21,957 bases of DNA from a virus: IMG/VR virus record IMGVR_UViG_3300035698_005893, positions 1-21,957 of that record; one strand, given 5' to 3'. Below are positions 7,172-15,657 of the stretch, piece after piece. Below the pieces are notes generated by a model. That model saw nothing but the letters and a program-made list of their open reading frames with translations, was not told the origin of the DNA and did no database searches. The translations under genes were made by a program, and so were the position numbers. Numbering within the stretch: the stretch's first letter is position 1; each line of letters opens with the position of its first letter.

Positions 7172-7199
7172 TTGACACTGACAGGCATGACCATTTAAA
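7172..7199 (+). promoter_or_regulatory. Sigma70-like promoter for the capsid cassette
   Basis: A perfect TTGACA (-35, 7172-7177) and TTTAAA (-10, 7194-7199; 4 of 6) are separated by 16 bases, directly after the terminator. RNA would start near 7206, giving a leader of about 130 bases before the major capsid gene. The match suggests transcription by host-type RNA polymerase rather than only a T7-type enzyme. Confidence 0.7.
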
Positions 7200-7212
7200 C
7201 TGAAATTACATC

Positions 7213-7260
7213 CTCTACAGGAAACTCCTTATGGACCCGTTAAAAGTAGAGATTAGGTAG
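7213..7260 (+). promoter_or_regulatory. Structured capsid mRNA leader with possible 9-codon peptide
   Basis: In the untranslated leader, CTCTAC (7213-7218) can pair with GTAGAG (7246-7251). Inside that loop AGGA (7219-7222) can pair with TCCT (7226-7229). The same AGGA sits 8 bases before ATG 7231, which opens MDPLKVEIR and stops at TAG 7258-7260. The stem would hide the ribosome site of the tiny ORF. The rest of the leader (7261-7320) is AT-rich with no further clear structure. Its role is unknown; a 5' stabilising stem or translational control is possible, and the peptide may be chance. Confidence 0.35.
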
Positions 7261-7338
7261 AACCCTTTTTGGACACTTCTCCGAGATAAATGTTTTATTT
7301 AATTTTTTATTATTAACCAGGGCAAGGAGAACTACCCC

Positions 7339-8328
7339 ATGAAATTACTAAATATGCTATTAAGCCTATTCAAAATGTTAGGTCAAAGAGGATCTTTCGA
7401 AATAGATGAAGCTTTTGTTGAAACGTATAAATCAAATATCTATATGCTTTCTCAGCAAATGGATGCTCGTCTTGCAAGAAGTTGTAGACAAGAACAACAA
7501 GGTGGAGAGACAGATTACTACGAGAGATTAGGTCTAGCGGAAGCTAACAAGATTACTGATCGTCATGGTGACACTGTTCACTCAAACACTCCTCACACAA
7601 GAAGAGCTGTAGATCTTGAAGAAGCAGATTACTCTGATCTTATCGATAAGATGGATAGAGTTAAATTACTTATCAACCCAGACGATGCTTATGTTAAAGC
7701 TGCTGTTATGGGTATCAATAGATACAAAGATGATGTTTGGATCGCGGCTGCTCTTGGTAATGCAAGAAGTGGGAAGAAAGGAACTGTTAACGTTGCACTT
7801 TCTTCAAGCCAAAGAATCGGAGCAACAAACGGTACAGCTTCAAGTGGGCTTAACGTTTTCACTCTTACTATCGCTTTAGAAAAATTTGATTCAAATGATG
7901 TTGATGAAGATATCCCTAAGTACCTTGCTTACTCTGGTAAACAAAAGCAAAACTTATTGAATGAAACAGAAGTTACTTCTGCTGATTACAATACTGTAAG
8001 AGCTTTAGTTCAAGGGGAAATCGATACTTTCATGGGATTTAAATTCCTTAGATCTGAAAGACTTCCGGTTACTGCTGCTTCTATTACAGCTTTCGAAGCA
8101 ACAACTGGTGCAATTACTGGTGGATCTTCCACTATCGCTGCTGGAGCAAGAAGATGTATTGCTTGGGCTGAAGATGGAATGATCTTTGCAACCGGTATTG
8201 ATATGGTTGTTAGAGTAGACGAGCTTCCTACCAAAAGATACTCAACTCAAGTATATGCTGCTCACCAAGTTGGTGCTGTACGTATGGAAGAAGAAAAGGT
8301 TGTTGAGATCCTTTGTTTAGAAGCATAA
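7339..8328 (+). CDS. Major capsid protein
   Basis: 329 aa, forming the icosahedral shell. The N-terminal third carries the recognisable family core: FVETYKSNIYMLSQQMDARL (26-45), the Cys/Arg and Gln-rich SCRQEQQGGETDYYERLG, then RHGDTVHSNTPHTRRAVDL (75-93) and DKMDRVKLLINPDDAYVKA (103-121). The middle is Gly/Ser/Thr-rich beta structure and the end is a short beta segment (VEILCLEA), consistent with an HK97-type fold. AAGGAG lies 9 bases before ATG. The first 15 residues (MKLLNMLLSLFKMLG) are hydrophobic and unlike a usual capsid N-arm. It has its own promoter and lies between scaffold and decoration genes. Later members of the operon follow after a hairpin. Confidence 0.92.
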   Translation: MKLLNMLLSLFKMLGQRGSFEIDEAFVETYKSNIYMLSQQMDARLARSCRQEQQGGETDYYERLGLAEANKITDRHGDTVHSNTPHTRRAVDLEEADYSDLIDKMDRVKLLINPDDAYVKAAVMGINRYKDDVWIAAALGNARSGKKGTVNVALSSSQRIGATNGTASSGLNVFTLTIALEKFDSNDVDEDIPKYLAYSGKQKQNLLNETEVTSADYNTVRALVQGEIDTFMGFKFLRSERLPVTAASITAFEATTGAITGGSSTIAAGARRCIAWAEDGMIFATGIDMVVRVDELPTKRYSTQVYAAHQVGAVRMEEEKVVEILCLEA

Positions 8329-8334
8329 TTTAAC

Positions 8335-8352
8335 AGGGTCTTTCGGGGCCCT
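8335..8352 (+). other. Intergenic hairpin between capsid and decoration genes
   Basis: AGGGTC (8335-8340) pairs with GGCCCT (8347-8352), with one G-T pair and a TTTCGG loop. No T-run follows, so it is not a full intrinsic terminator. It may protect or process the capsid mRNA. Confidence 0.5.
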
Positions 8353-8372
8353 AACAAACTTGGAGAATTATT

Positions 8373-8834
8373 ATGGCATCTTTATCTGGTGTAAATTATA
8401 CAAAAGAAACTGCCTCACCAAAGGCAAAAATTGAGAATGGCGAGGTTTTCGGATCTGTTCATTACCTTAGAGAAGAGTACGCTTTAGCTGGTGCTGTTCT
8501 TGCAATCGGAGATACTATCTCTGGACCAATGTTACCTAAAGGTGCAAGAGTTCTTGATGCTGCTATTAAAGTAAGTGCTACTCTTGGAACTGGTGGAATC
8601 ATTGATCTTGGATACCAAGCTTCGGCTGACGGTCTTGAAGCTGCTGATCCTAACGCTTTCGTAATTGGAGCTGATGCTGGTGGACAAGCTGTTCTACTAA
8701 AAGCTGCTATTGCAAGTGCTGCTCTAGATAAGAAATTCGTATCTGCAGTTAGAACTGAAGCGATTATGACTGAAGCTTCTTCTGCAACAACTGGTGTAAC
8801 AATTAGTTTTTGGATTGCTTACGTAATTAATTAA
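8373..8834 (+). CDS. Probable capsid decoration/minor structural protein
   Basis: 153 aa, Ala/Gly-rich and mostly predicted beta strand (VFGSVHYLREEYALAGAVL, MLPKGARVLDAAIKV, ending TGVTISFWIAYVIN). It has no signal peptide and no catalytic motif. Small beta proteins directly downstream of the capsid gene and co-transcribed with it are commonly shell decoration or cement proteins; the function is inferred from that position and composition. GGAG lies 9 bases before ATG. The gene ends 5 bases before a strong terminator, so it shares the capsid promoter at 7172. Confidence 0.75.
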   Translation: MASLSGVNYTKETASPKAKIENGEVFGSVHYLREEYALAGAVLAIGDTISGPMLPKGARVLDAAIKVSATLGTGGIIDLGYQASADGLEAADPNAFVIGADAGGQAVLLKAAIASAALDKKFVSAVRTEAIMTEASSATTGVTISFWIAYVIN

Positions 8835-8839
8835 TTAAT

Positions 8840-8860
8840 GGAGGGTTCGTCCCTCCTTTT
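8840..8860 (+). terminator. Intrinsic terminator after the capsid cassette
   Basis: GGAGGG (8840-8845) pairs perfectly with CCCTCC (8851-8856) around TTCGT, followed by TTTT. The next gene starts 12 bases later with no room for a full promoter, so tail genes likely depend on readthrough. Confidence 0.85.
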
Positions 8861-8872
8861 ATAAAGGCTTTA

Positions 8873-9457
8873 ATGGCTACGTCGAAGATAGATATTTGTA
8901 ATTCTGCGCTCTCTAAATTAGGTGTGGAAGCGATATCGTCCTTTGCCCAAACCTCTAAAGCCTCTGTCCTTTGCAACCTTCAGTACGATAAAATCCGTAG
9001 GAAAGTTCTTCGTGAGCACTTATGGAATTTCGCTGTAAAAAGAGCTGCATTGGCCAAACTTGTAGCCGTTCCCTTATTTGGGTATGGAGCCGCATTTCAA
9101 TTACCATCAGATAACCTTTTACCCATTGAAGTCGATATTGACGACGACTGGGAAGAAGAAGGTCACACAATTCTGATTAATAGTTCTACTTGTAACTTGA
9201 AGTATATATATGATGTAACCGACGTTTCTTTATTTGACGTTGTTTTCGAGGAAGTTCTTGCCTATATGTTGGCAGCCGAACTTGCTTATGCCCTGAAACA
9301 GAGTAATGGTTTAAGAGAGTCTATGGCGGCTTCTGCAGATCTTGCTTTACGTAACGGTAGATTCTATGATGCTAAAGTTGGAAGAACAAGTAAAACTAAG
9401 AAGCTTCAAGCTGATGTATGGCTTGATGCTCGTGTAAATGGATTGGATGCGGATTAA
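8873..9457 (+). CDS. Tail tubular protein A (adaptor), T7 gp11-like
   Basis: 194 aa, nearly the length of T7 gp11 (about 196). It forms the ring between portal and tail nozzle. The family pattern is clear: DICNSALSKLGVEAISS (7-23), YDKIRRKVLREHLWNFAVKR (38-57), then GYGAAFQLPSDNLLP (70-84), followed by a beta segment and a helical AYMLAAELAYALKQ. An AAAGG site precedes the ATG, placed just after the terminator stem. It is coupled by TAATG overlap to tail tubular B, matching the conserved A-B gene order. Confidence 0.93.
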   Translation: MATSKIDICNSALSKLGVEAISSFAQTSKASVLCNLQYDKIRRKVLREHLWNFAVKRAALAKLVAVPLFGYGAAFQLPSDNLLPIEVDIDDDWEEEGHTILINSSTCNLKYIYDVTDVSLFDVVFEEVLAYMLAAELAYALKQSNGLRESMAASADLALRNGRFYDAKVGRTSKTKKLQADVWLDARVNGLDAD

Positions 9458-11742
9458 TGACAAAATTTACGACTGCCTACAATAACTTTTCTGGTGGAAA
9501 GGTTTCTGAGAAATTTAAGGGTCGATTCGATCAACCTACCTACCAAAATGCTTTAGAAGAAATGCATAATACGTTCCCCGATAAGATAGGTGGGGCATTT
9601 AAAAGAACTGGAACCATCCAGATACATGACATAACTTCTACTTTGGCATCAATTTCAGGAAACGCGTTTCGACCTAGTTATAGGGGTATCCCGTTTCAAG
9701 CTGGTGATGGTGAAAGCTACATAGTCTATGTCACAAAACACACAATAACTATGGCAAATTTTGCCACCTATTTACATATTTTCCATAATGATAGAACTAA
9801 AGCGGCCAACATTTATGGGGCTTCAGAAATAACTGCTAGGGATAGAGGATACACATGGACTCCAAACACAACTACCCTAAGTACGTCTGGGGGGAATCAC
9901 GCTTGGAAGTATTGCCAGGTAGGTGATTTACTTTTCCTAACACATTCATCAGGAGAGCAACGTCCTTTAGTCCTATCTAGAACATCTATCGATTCTTTTG
10001 AACTAAATTATGTTGATCAAGAAACTACCAGTAATGGTGGGATGGGACAGGATTTACTAGTCCCTTTCAGTGATGCAAATACCACCGGAACTCAATTGAC
10101 TCTTGTCGGGTCTACCCTTACAGCAAGTGCTGCTACTTTTGAAAACAGTATGTCCATATCTCAGTCACTTTTTACGGTGGAAACTGCAGGAGCTACGAGA
10201 GTACTTATCGTAACGGCTTACGCCTCTGCGACCTCTGTGACAGTTGCCAATCTTCTAGGTTCTGGGAATATAACTGCGACTGATGACTGGAGACAATCCC
10301 TATGGAGAAACCCTACTTACGTGGGTGGGTTGGTTGTCGGATATGGTTGGCCCACATCAGTAGCCTACCAAAATCAAAAACTAATATGGGGTGGAAACTT
10401 AAAATTTCCTGATACTATATGGGCTTCATTAACTGGAAATTTATTCCACTTGAATGCCACTAGACTTACTCAAGATGCAACCACCGACGTTTCAGGTTCC
10501 AACTTCTTTGGGGATGCTGTCCTCGGTGTTGATCCTTTCTCTCTTCCAGTAGGTTCCACGGAATCAAACGCCATACAATGGATGACAGGTGGTAGAGTTC
10601 TGACAATTGGGACCACGGGCGGTGAGTACTTGATTAAAAATATTGGTCTGGATACAATCGCTATAGAAGCCAATTCTAACTATGGTTCTTCCTCGTATCA
10701 AGCTATCCGTATGGGTAAAGATATCGTATTCGCAGGGGCCACACGAAGAAACTTTAGAACTTACAGATATTCAGAAGATAACGGATCATGGGTTTCAGAT
10801 GATTTATCTGTCAAATTAGACGATTTCAATGATAATAATTATACAAGTAGTCCTTATTTTAAACATATCCTGGACTTCACATGGAACTCTGAGAACAAAC
10901 TACTATTCGTAGCAATGAGTAATACTGTGTACGTATTTGGGAATGACCCAGAATTCGGTATAAATGGTTGGTCCACGCTAGATTTAGGTGTTGAAGCAGG
11001 CCATACGACTTCTGTAATATCGATCACGAGTCTTAAGAATACTGAAGGGGATAGTGAAGAAGTCTTCATGTTGGTTAGACGAAATGATGGGTCTGCTGAT
11101 TCCTACTTTATTGAAAAATTAACTATCCCTTACTACGAATCAAGCTTGAAATTAGCGCCCTACGTATACTCATCCACAACTCGTTACTACGATAGTATGA
11201 ATAACATGCCTAGGTTTTTGGACTTAGCCGTGCATGACCAGGCAAACGGTTCTGGGATTGTCACTGGTTTGGATGTTGCTTTCATCGGGAGAGTAGTTAC
11301 GGCCACATATTTCAGCACAACCACCTTTGGTTATGTTGATGATGTTGATATCATAACAGATGGTGCTGGTGGGTCTAAGCTAGATCATACGTTTGCTGCC
11401 TCGGAATACGTCATATTCGGTTACAAATACAGTGCTAATATTAAGACATTACCTCCAGAATCCGGAGGGCAATTCGGTACATCTATGGGCGATATTAAGC
11501 AGATCCATGAATCGTACCTAAAACTATACAGAACTAAGAACTTCTCGATAGGGTCTATCGATAAAAGAAGTGGAGCTGACTTAAACTTTGAAGATATCGA
11601 GTACGATGACTTATATACCTCTGATCAAAGAATCCAGTTAATGGATAATCCTGATACAGATGGACAGATTGTAATCAGGAGTACTACCCCAACACCTCTA
11701 AACATACTGGCATTGGTGAGTAAGGGTATTTCTTATGATTAA
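9457..11742 (+). CDS. Tail tubular protein B (nozzle), T7 gp12-like
   Basis: 761 aa, near the T7 gp12 length (about 794). It forms the tail nozzle through which DNA leaves the virion. The N-terminus has the family signature: AYNNFSGGKVSEKFKGRFD (7-25), then NTFPDKIGGAFKRTGT. Most of the protein is predicted beta propeller-like, rich in Thr/Ser and aromatic turns. A conserved region follows mid-protein (WASLTGNLFHLN, IQWMTGGRVLTIGTTGGEYLI) and the C-terminus returns to the ring base (LKLYRTKNFSIGS, PTPLNILALVSKGISYD). The start overlaps the previous stop, so translation is coupled. Confidence 0.93.
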   Translation: MTKFTTAYNNFSGGKVSEKFKGRFDQPTYQNALEEMHNTFPDKIGGAFKRTGTIQIHDITSTLASISGNAFRPSYRGIPFQAGDGESYIVYVTKHTITMANFATYLHIFHNDRTKAANIYGASEITARDRGYTWTPNTTTLSTSGGNHAWKYCQVGDLLFLTHSSGEQRPLVLSRTSIDSFELNYVDQETTSNGGMGQDLLVPFSDANTTGTQLTLVGSTLTASAATFENSMSISQSLFTVETAGATRVLIVTAYASATSVTVANLLGSGNITATDDWRQSLWRNPTYVGGLVVGYGWPTSVAYQNQKLIWGGNLKFPDTIWASLTGNLFHLNATRLTQDATTDVSGSNFFGDAVLGVDPFSLPVGSTESNAIQWMTGGRVLTIGTTGGEYLIKNIGLDTIAIEANSNYGSSSYQAIRMGKDIVFAGATRRNFRTYRYSEDNGSWVSDDLSVKLDDFNDNNYTSSPYFKHILDFTWNSENKLLFVAMSNTVYVFGNDPEFGINGWSTLDLGVEAGHTTSVISITSLKNTEGDSEEVFMLVRRNDGSADSYFIEKLTIPYYESSLKLAPYVYSSTTRYYDSMNNMPRFLDLAVHDQANGSGIVTGLDVAFIGRVVTATYFSTTTFGYVDDVDIITDGAGGSKLDHTFAASEYVIFGYKYSANIKTLPPESGGQFGTSMGDIKQIHESYLKLYRTKNFSIGSIDKRSGADLNFEDIEYDDLYTSDQRIQLMDNPDTDGQIVIRSTTPTPLNILALVSKGISYD

Positions 11743-11754
11743 CGGGAGAATATA

Positions 11755-12195
11755 ATGGCAATTCCTATGATAGCAGCGATGGCTGGTTCAACTATATCCG
11801 CATGGGGTAAGTATAAAGCTGGTGAAGCTGAAGCTGGTGCTTTCCAGGGATCTGCGATAGCCAAGCGTAGAGCAGCAAAAGACTTAATTAAAAGATCTGA
11901 AATTAACTCAGAATTCTCCAGACTAGCTGGTGAAACCTTTAAAGGGAAACAGATAGGGGCCTTTGCTTCTTCTGGGATCGATGTTGGTTCAGGACTAGCA
12001 CTTTCAGTTTTGGAAGATACCGCTAAAAAAATACAGAGACAAATAATGGTTGATGAAATGGAAGCCGAAGCCCAAAAAGATATGCTCTTACTAGAAGCTG
12101 ATCTTGATTGGGATAGGGCAAAAGCTGCCGATACCGCTGGTAAGATAGGGGCTTTTAGTTCTTTGGCCGGTGGATTTATGCAGGCATGGAGCTAA
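11755..12195 (+). CDS. Internal virion protein, T7 gp14-like
   Basis: 146 aa, Ala-rich and helical. The core pattern of small ejection proteins is visible: a start with AAMAGSTISAWGKYKAG, a middle with LAGETFKGKQIGAFASSGIDVGSG (split around residue 64-80), and repeated charged helices to the end. The Gly-Ile-Asp-Val-Gly-Ser-Gly segment is the clearest family mark. By analogy with T7 gp14, it would be packed in the head core and ejected to form an outer-membrane pore. GGGAGA lies before ATG 11755. One base separates its stop from the next start. Confidence 0.82.
   Translation: MAIPMIAAMAGSTISAWGKYKAGEAEAGAFQGSAIAKRRAAKDLIKRSEINSEFSRLAGETFKGKQIGAFASSGIDVGSGLALSVLEDTAKKIQRQIMVDEMEAEAQKDMLLLEADLDWDRAKAADTAGKIGAFSSLAGGFMQAWS
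12188..12191 (+). promoter_or_regulatory. GGAG ribosome site fixing the start at 12197
   Basis: GGAG lies 5 bases before ATG 12197, inside the end of the previous gene. It rules against the in-frame ATG at 12170, which would overlap the upstream gene by 26 bases. Confidence 0.7.
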
Positions 12196-12196
12196 A

Positions 12197-14389
12197 ATGG
12201 CAAGAATACCTACACTATCCGATTCCCCTAGGGTTTCGACTAGAGCAAACGTAGCCCCAACCCAAAGACCGGGTGAGGCTGGGGCTGGATTTAGACAAGT
12301 GTCCCAAATAGCCGGACAAATCGGAAATGGGATGATGAATCTTAGAAAGAAGCAGATCGCTGAGTCTAATAAAATCGCCTACACGAAATCAAATATTGAG
12401 TTATCCAAAAACTTTAATGACCTTGATAGGGAAATGGAAGTTGAATACCGTGAGAATAAGCCTAACTTTGATGGTTACGCTGCTGATGGTATGGCCCGAC
12501 TTGCTCAAAAAAGAGAAGAAATCCTAGAAAAAGCGCCTGATTCTGCCAAAGATTCTATAAATCTAGCATTTGATGAGAAAATGGTTAGGATGGAGAACAG
12601 GTTTCACAATAAAGAGACTTTCCAAAAGTCCCAATATGCTACCTTTGAAAACAAGAATCAAATTAAGCTAGCTTCTCAGGACTCATATCAAAATTCTGAC
12701 CCTATCGAAGTGATGAATAAAGTAAATAATCTTACGGTATCAGTAGAAAGCTCTTCCCTATTCGATGAGAAAGGCAAAGCTGTCCTACGTAACCAGATAA
12801 ATGATCTCCCAAAAGACATGTTAAATGGTGTTTTGGATAGAGAAAACCCTACTGAAATGAAGGGTGTTTTGGATTCTATGGATGACCCAACTTTATCTAG
12901 AGTTTATTCTCGAATGGATCCTAAAGTAGTTACTAAGGCCCGAGCAAGTCTTGAGCGAAAACTTAAGTACAAAGAGACTGAAGGGATCAACGAAGTAAAA
13001 GGTAAATACTCCGATAGTATCGCTGGACTTAGTATGGGAACTTTAAGCCCTACCAACCCAGACCATAAGCAAATTTTGACTAAAGTTAAGAATGAGATAG
13101 TCACCAAGATGGGTGAAGATGGTCGGGAATTAGTCGATACTATTGAAGCCCATGAGATGGCTTCTTATATGCTTAAAGAAAGTGCTTTCGACTTGAACAC
13201 AGTTGACTCAAGAAAATCGGCTGCTGAAATATCTTCTGACATAAGCGATCCTCTAAAACAAGCTGCTAGTAAGGGTAGAGTTGGGAAGATCATAGAGTCT
13301 CAAAGACAATCAATGCTTAAAGAAATGGGCAAAGATCCTGCCACTTACATCGCTAAAAACGATGCTGGAGTGGCTTTAAATTCTCGTGAAATGATAGGAA
13401 CTAAAAGCCCTAGAGCTTACAATGATATGATCAATGCTATGGATTCCAGATACGATCAGATGGGAATTTCTGCGAATCAAAGAGATTATATGCCTGCGAA
13501 TGTTAAGGAACATTTTGAGGGATCGTTCAAAACTTTGATAGATAATAGTGATCACAAAGGAGCTGAAACTTTACTTGTGGACTTCGATAGGATGACCAAC
13601 GGTAATGCTTATAAGCACTTTGATGAGTTAGATATTCCTAAAGAATACGCAATTGTTTCTGAGTTAACTGATCAGCAAGATAGATTAAATGCTGTGAAAA
13701 ACTTGATGGATAAAGATCTTCAAGAAACTTATAAACATAGAAGGCTAGACTCTAGTATCAAAGAAAGTGAAGTGCAATTAGCCTTAACCGACAACCCTAT
13801 CTTAGAAGCTATGAGTGTTCAAGATGGCGGGACTCGCGCAGGGGCAGCACATACTAAAGCTATGTATGATACTGTTTATAATGAGTACAAAAGATTGGTA
13901 GTTACTCATCCAAACATGGATCATAAAACTGCTACAAAAGAAGCCTGGAAAGGTTTTAGTAAAAGGTATGATGTACTTAAATCAAGAGGGAATAATATTC
14001 CTATCTCGAAAAAACATAATACTGTTAACACTCAAAACTTTTTAGATACGTACAGTAGTAGAGGATCAGACTTCGTTAAAGATTTCGATATTAGACTCCC
14101 AGCTAAAAAAGTAAATGGTGTCGATATCGGTACTACTAAAGAAGAGATGAATGACTCTTTAGTTGAAGACGGAAGATGGGTTTACAATAGAAAAGCGGAA
14201 GGTCTGGCCTTAATGGGTAGAAACTCTCTTGGGAAATATGGGCCTGTTTTTGATACTAAAGGTAAACCAGTAATAAGATCTTTTGAGCAAATAAATAATG
14301 TGATTTACACTGAAGATGTGAAAAAAGAGAAAGAAAGAAAGTTCTCAGAAATGGTTAGAAAGCGTAGCGGTAGAGGGAGAGATCTATAA
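12197..14389 (+). CDS. Internal virion protein, T7 gp15-like by position
   Basis: 730 aa, close to T7 gp15 (about 747). Starts MARIPTLSDSPRVSTRANV, a Pro/Ser/Thr-rich arm often seen at the front of this protein in podoviruses, followed by RPGEAGAGF and a long, highly charged helical body with heptads (for example around MVRMENRFHNKETFQKSQY). The C-terminal 60 residues are basic (KKEKERKFSEMVRKRSGRG). No enzyme motif or membrane helix is seen. The assignment rests on size, helical content and order after the gp14-like gene, so it is weaker than for the tail genes. In T7 gp15 lines the periplasmic tube for DNA ejection. It overlaps the next gene as TAATG. Confidence 0.78.
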   Translation: MARIPTLSDSPRVSTRANVAPTQRPGEAGAGFRQVSQIAGQIGNGMMNLRKKQIAESNKIAYTKSNIELSKNFNDLDREMEVEYRENKPNFDGYAADGMARLAQKREEILEKAPDSAKDSINLAFDEKMVRMENRFHNKETFQKSQYATFENKNQIKLASQDSYQNSDPIEVMNKVNNLTVSVESSSLFDEKGKAVLRNQINDLPKDMLNGVLDRENPTEMKGVLDSMDDPTLSRVYSRMDPKVVTKARASLERKLKYKETEGINEVKGKYSDSIAGLSMGTLSPTNPDHKQILTKVKNEIVTKMGEDGRELVDTIEAHEMASYMLKESAFDLNTVDSRKSAAEISSDISDPLKQAASKGRVGKIIESQRQSMLKEMGKDPATYIAKNDAGVALNSREMIGTKSPRAYNDMINAMDSRYDQMGISANQRDYMPANVKEHFEGSFKTLIDNSDHKGAETLLVDFDRMTNGNAYKHFDELDIPKEYAIVSELTDQQDRLNAVKNLMDKDLQETYKHRRLDSSIKESEVQLALTDNPILEAMSVQDGGTRAGAAHTKAMYDTVYNEYKRLVVTHPNMDHKTATKEAWKGFSKRYDVLKSRGNNIPISKKHNTVNTQNFLDTYSSRGSDFVKDFDIRLPAKKVNGVDIGTTKEEMNDSLVEDGRWVYNRKAEGLALMGRNSLGKYGPVFDTKGKPVIRSFEQINNVIYTEDVKKEKERKFSEMVRKRSGRGRDL

Positions 14390-15657
14390 TGGCAATGCCT
14401 TTTAGTGACAACCCATACTCTGAGGAAAACGCTTTCGTTCCTCCAACATCTACCTCCAGGATAGCACAAGCCTCTTGGGACATGGGGGTTGGCGATAGAG
14501 AGACTAGTGTCCTCGCTAAAATGCAGGCAAGAACTGACTTATCTAAGATAGGTGAGAAAGTATCTCCAGAAAAATTAAATGCTCAATACAAAGGATTAAA
14601 CGCTGATAGGGAGATGACTCCTAATGAAGCTCAATTCGTATTTGATGAGAAAGAAGAAAAAAGAAAACAAGAAGCAATCATAAGTTCTGCTAGTGGTTTT
14701 TGGCAGGGAACTGCCCTACCATTTGTGGCCGGTGCTGCTAGTGCCATGTCCGATCCAATAGGGTTTGCCGTTGGTGCTTTCACTGGATGGGGATTAGGTA
14801 AAGTCGCTACTAAAGCTGCTGGTGGAGTGGCCCTAAAAGGTATGAGTAAATTCGCCTTAGATGCTGTGGATAACACCATTGGAAACTCAATTGCAGAGGG
14901 ATTAGTTTGGAAGGATCGAGAAGAAACTTTCGAAGAATACACCGCTAAAGATTTCCTTAAGAACGCCATTGGTGGTGCTGTCCTTATGACAGGCGCTATT
15001 CACGGGGGCTCTAAAATACTTAAATCCGCTGCTAAGGCTGGGGATAGGTACTTAAGAAATACCCAAAATGTTGTTGATACCTTAATCGATAGTAATAAAT
15101 CCACTGAAGCTGTGGGCGACATGCTCAAGACTGTGGACAATGTGATCACTCACACAGATGAATCAAATATAATTATAAAAGAATCTTTCGGAGATAAAGT
15201 AGAAGCTGGTGAAACATTAGTTGATACGGCAGCCAATATTAGGGAAGCCCATGCTGATGGTAAGATCGATGATGTTGAGGTCCAAGGATATATTAGTAGA
15301 GTAAACGAGTCAGGGGTTGTGGATAGTCGGGTAGGCGAAATGATCGACCCTGAGTATGAGTTCAAGTACACTGATAGTGAGCTTGAAGAATTTAACACTA
15401 AACTTAATGATAAAAGCTCAGATGTTGGTTACGATAAAAATGTAGATGAGAGAGCGGATTCACTTAGTGGATACAATCCTGAACAAATCAGAGCTGAGTT
15501 AGATCAGGAAATTGAAACGATCTTCCAAGAGAAAACAGGTGAGGATGGTGTGGCTTTAGAGCTTGATCCTGAGACTGTAAAAATCAAAGAAGAAATGGTT
15601 AGAGATACTGAGATAACTAAGATCCAAGAAGCATACGCTAAATGTAGGGTAATATAA
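14389..15657 (+). CDS. Internal virion protein with membrane-like segments (gp16-like part 1)
   Basis: 422 aa. Starts MAMPFSDNPYSEENAFVPP. Residues 104-149 are a long hydrophobic Gly/Ala stretch (FWQGTALPFVAGAASAMSD, then PIGFAVGAFTGWGLGKV), and a second lies near 190-207 (LKNAIGGAVLMTGAIHGG). These could insert in membrane, as proposed for the channel-forming core protein of T7. The second half is acidic, helical and probably extended. No lytic transglycosylase motif is present. Translation is coupled at both ends by TAATG. With the next gene the sum is 1214 aa, near T7 gp16 (about 1318), suggesting a split core protein. The role as ejection protein is inferred from position and these segments. 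Confidence 0.72.
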   Translation: MAMPFSDNPYSEENAFVPPTSTSRIAQASWDMGVGDRETSVLAKMQARTDLSKIGEKVSPEKLNAQYKGLNADREMTPNEAQFVFDEKEEKRKQEAIISSASGFWQGTALPFVAGAASAMSDPIGFAVGAFTGWGLGKVATKAAGGVALKGMSKFALDAVDNTIGNSIAEGLVWKDREETFEEYTAKDFLKNAIGGAVLMTGAIHGGSKILKSAAKAGDRYLRNTQNVVDTLIDSNKSTEAVGDMLKTVDNVITHTDESNIIIKESFGDKVEAGETLVDTAANIREAHADGKIDDVEVQGYISRVNESGVVDSRVGEMIDPEYEFKYTDSELEEFNTKLNDKSSDVGYDKNVDERADSLSGYNPEQIRAELDQEIETIFQEKTGEDGVALELDPETVKIKEEMVRDTEITKIQEAYAKCRVI

